From Thiobacillaceae bacterium (GTDB lineage: Bacteria > Pseudomonadota > Gammaproteobacteria > Burkholderiales > Thiobacillaceae), in contig JAAPAA010000075.1 in the NCBI GenBank assembly GCA_012274165.1, positions 1 through 15,787 on the forward strand: DNA of 15,787 bases. Reading direction: 5' to 3'. The number at the start of each line of letters is the position of its first letter. Position 1 is the stretch's first letter. Shown piece by piece: positions 13,706 through 15,787 of this stretch. A program made the translations under genes and the position numbers. The notes below the pieces were generated by a model. The model ran no database searches. It was not told the origin of the DNA and was given only the letters and a program-made list of their open reading frames with translations.

Positions 13706-15787
13706 GACTCCGAGCACTGTCTGGACAGGTTGGGGGCGGCCAAAGTGATAGCCCTGGGCGAAATCGATCCCAAGCGCGGTGACCCGCTGGAGAATGGCTT
13801 CATTTTCGACGTATTCCGCCACCGCTTGTTTGCCGTAGCCGTGTATCGCTTCGACCAGGGCTTTGACGAACAGCTGGTCGTCCTCGTTTTGGTCCAGGGT
13901 GCGGATAAACGAGCCGTCGATTTTGACGAAATCCACCGGCAGATGCTTCAAATACTGGAAAGTGGAAAATCCAACGCCGAAATCATCGAGCGCCAGCTTG
14001 CAGCCGAGCGCCTTGATGCCGCTGAGTAATATTTCTGCGTGGGCGAGTTGGTCGAGCGCTGCGGTTTCGGTGATTTCCAAAGTGAGCTGCTGCGGGTTGA
14101 CGCGGTATTCCTGCAGCAGTGCTTGCAGCAGCGCGGGGAACTCGGGATTGTCGAGGCTGCGTGCGGACACATTGGCCGCAAGATGCAGTTCCGGCCAACG
14201 GGCAATCAGTTCGATGACGTGCTGCAGCACCCATTGGTCGATTTCACGGATCAGGCCGGAGGCCTCGGCTGCGGCAATCAGCGGCGCGGGGGGAAGCGTC
14301 CGGCCATCTGCGGTGTGTACGCGCAACAGCGCTTCGTAGTGTGCGGGCCGGCCGGTTTGAACCTCGATGATGGGCTGTAAATACAGTTCCAGCCGGTCGT
14401 TGTGCAGGGCGTCGGTGATGATGGCGAGCTGCTCGGTGCGGTCGAGCAGGTTTTCCCGGATGCGATCCTTGGGGTTGTACAGGTGCCAGCTGCCCCGTCC
14501 TTTGGTGCGTGCTTGCGACAGCGCCAGGTCGGCTTGCCCCATCAGGTTCTCGGTGTCCACGCCATTGACACTCGCTTGCAGCGTGGCGATGCCGATGCAG
14601 GCCGTGGTGAGGTGTTGTTTCTGCTCGCCTTTGCACAGCAGGCGAGCGGTTTGCAGCAAGGAAGCATCCGTCATCGGATCAAAAAACAGCGCGAATTCGT
14701 CGCCGCCAAGGCGCGCCGCCAGGCGGGGCTCGGGTTTGAGCTCGCGCAGACGGTCGGCCATGTGCTGGATGACCGTATCGCCCGCGCTGTGGCCGGCCAG
14801 GTCGTTGATGGCCTTGAAATCATCGAGGTCGATCAGCAACAGGGCGCCGCCCTGCGCGCCAAGCAGCGCCTGGGCCAGCCGCCGCTGAAAGCCCTGACGG
14901 TTGTAGAGGCCGGTCAGGGAGTCGTAGTCGGACAAATAGCTGGCGCGGGCTTGCGCGCTCTTGAGCTCAGTCAGATCCAGCCCGACAGACAGGATGAGCG
15001 GGTCGCTGCTGCTGGTCTGGCCGATCAGGGAGTGCACCCAGGTAATGTTGCGCAGGCCATCCGGCGTGACCAGCGGCGCGTCGAACCGCAACGGTGTCAG
15101 CTCGCGTGTGAAGTGAGTCAGCAGGCGCGCGCGCCATTCCTGACGCTCCTGCTGGGCGATCATCAGCTCAAAGTAGTCTTGTCCGATCAGCTGATTCACC
15201 GTGAGGCCGGTGAGGCTTTCGGAATAATGGTTGGCCATGCGGATCACGCCGCGTTGATCCTGGGTCAGGATCAGTGCTTGGGCCGTGTCGAGCAGACCCG
15301 AGATAAAGTCGCGCTCGTGCGATAGAGTGTCGACCAGTTTGCCGAGGTCGTTTTGCTGGTTGCGTGTGGCAGTATCCAGGGTTTCAAGCTGGCCGGCGAG
15401 CGCCAGGACAGCGTCTTTCAGAATGGAAATTTCATCGCGTGGCGCTTTGTCGGGGATTCGCAGAGATTGGCGGACTTGATGCCAGTGGCCCTGACCGAGC
15501 AAAGGCAGGCAGGAACTGACCCGGTTCATCCGCCGCATGAACCAGATCAGCGCCAGTAATAGTGCGACTTCGGCCAGCACGAAGATGCCGATACCGGTGA
15601 TCAGATTGCTTAGAAATACGCGCTTGATCGCCTGCTCATCCGCAGTGACATCCTTGCGCGTGATGAAAAAGGGCGTGTTGGGTGCGGCGGGTAGTGGACG
15701 GAGTTTTTGCCAGTCATAGGCTTTGCCGGCGCTATGGCTGAGGGCGGATTCGATTTGTGGACGCTGCGTATGCAGGGTGAAATGAAC
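13691..15787 (-). CDS. Membrane PAS-GGDEF-EAL cyclic-di-GMP protein (5' end outside the window)
   Basis: The frame stays open to the right edge, so the true start is missing; 698 residues are visible. A GTG at 15580 is not a credible start because it falls inside a membrane helix. Order: end of a periplasmic sensor segment (visible residues 1-58), a membrane helix (about 61-84, GIGIFVLAEVALLLALIWF), a linker, PAS (about 160-275), GGDEF (about 280-440, motif 361-365) and EAL (about 450-695, EAL motif 485-487). The RxxD inhibitory site is absent. EAL catalytic motifs ANVSARSL, EITETAAL, DDFGVG, VKIDGSF, AEYVENE and QGYHFGRP are all kept, so both activities are possible. The downstream DsrC-family gene is 71 bases away with its own promoter candidate. 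Confidence 0.93.
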   Translation of the reverse strand, partial: VHFTLHTQRPQIESALSHSAGKAYDWQKLRPLPAAPNTPFFITRKDVTADEQAIKRVFLSNLITGIGIFVLAEVALLLALIWFMRRMNRVSSCLPLLGQGHWHQVRQSLRIPDKAPRDEISILKDAVLALAGQLETLDTATRNQQNDLGKLVDTLSHERDFISGLLDTAQALILTQDQRGVIRMANHYSESLTGLTVNQLIGQDYFELMIAQQERQEWRARLLTHFTRELTPLRFDAPLVTPDGLRNITWVHSLIGQTSSSDPLILSVGLDLTELKSAQARASYLSDYDSLTGLYNRQGFQRRLAQALLGAQGGALLLIDLDDFKAINDLAGHSAGDTVIQHMADRLRELKPEPRLAARLGGDEFALFFDPMTDASLLQTARLLCKGEQKQHLTTACIGIATLQASVNGVDTENLMGQADLALSQARTKGRGSWHLYNPKDRIRENLLDRTEQLAIITDALHNDRLELYLQPIIEVQTGRPAHYEALLRVHTADGRTLPPAPLIAAAEASGLIREIDQWVLQHVIELIARWPELHLAANVSARSLDNPEFPALLQALLQEYRVNPQQLTLEITETAALDQLAHAEILLSGIKALGCKLALDDFGVGFSTFQYLKHLPVDFVKIDGSFIRTLDQNEDDQLFVKALVEAIHGYGKQAVAEYVENEAILQRVTALGIDFAQGYHFGRPQPVQTVLGVSPNS

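Noticed and set aside
15578..15580. GTG at 15580 as start of the right-hand GGDEF-EAL protein
   Set aside because: The frame continues to the window edge with sensible protein sequence, and this GTG lies inside the membrane helix.

Overview
The window looks like chromosomal DNA of a GC-rich betaproteobacterium, most plausibly a member of Nitrosomonadales related to sulfur oxidisers. The MogA, CorA and AlgC homologs are proteobacterial in type, a PEP-CTERM exported protein sits beside an exopolysaccharide module, and a TusE/DsrC-family protein is present. The genus-level placement is inference. No mobile element, CRISPR array or RNA gene was seen, and no gene-free stretch exceeds 300 bases.

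Layout. 1-59: tail of an unrecognised plus-strand gene. 102-1642 (minus): corA (Mg2+/Co2+ channel) followed by mogA (molybdenum cofactor). 1782-5013 (plus): a secreted PhnD-like binding protein whose end overlaps by 8 bases a membrane-bound HAMP-PAS-GGDEF-EAL protein, closed by a hairpin at 5034-5059. 5065-7926 (minus): NTF2-like protein, YheT-type hydrolase, then phosphomannomutase/phosphoglucomutase algC. 8041-10998 (plus): a cellulose-synthase-like GT2 with a PilZ domain, then a BcsS-like outer-membrane protein, ending at a strong terminator shared with the facing gene. 11118-11831 (minus): PEP-CTERM protein. 11977-15787 (minus): a GGDEF-EAL protein cut by the right edge, a DsrC/TusE-family protein without the redox cysteines, ilvE, and a small CHCC zinc-finger protein.

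How it fits together. The centre reads as a cyclic-di-GMP-controlled exopolysaccharide locus. AlgC can supply the sugar-1-phosphate precursor. The GT2 has the catalytic motifs, a BcsA-like gating-loop motif and an intact PilZ c-di-GMP site. The BcsS-like barrel lies downstream in the same operon. Two GGDEF-EAL proteins flank the region, one of them paired with a periplasmic binding protein in an arrangement that recalls NspS/MbaA of Vibrio cholerae.

The most notable observation is that both the GT2 operon (7989-8004) and the PEP-CTERM gene (11875-11890, opposite strand) are preceded by sequences with the exact GG-N10-GC spacing of sigma-54 promoters. This suggests that the synthase and a sortable surface protein share RpoN-type control, layered over post-translational c-di-GMP control through PilZ. 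That link is inferred from sequence alone. No exosortase, PrsK/PrsR-type regulator, BcsB, BcsC or cellulase gene lies in the window.
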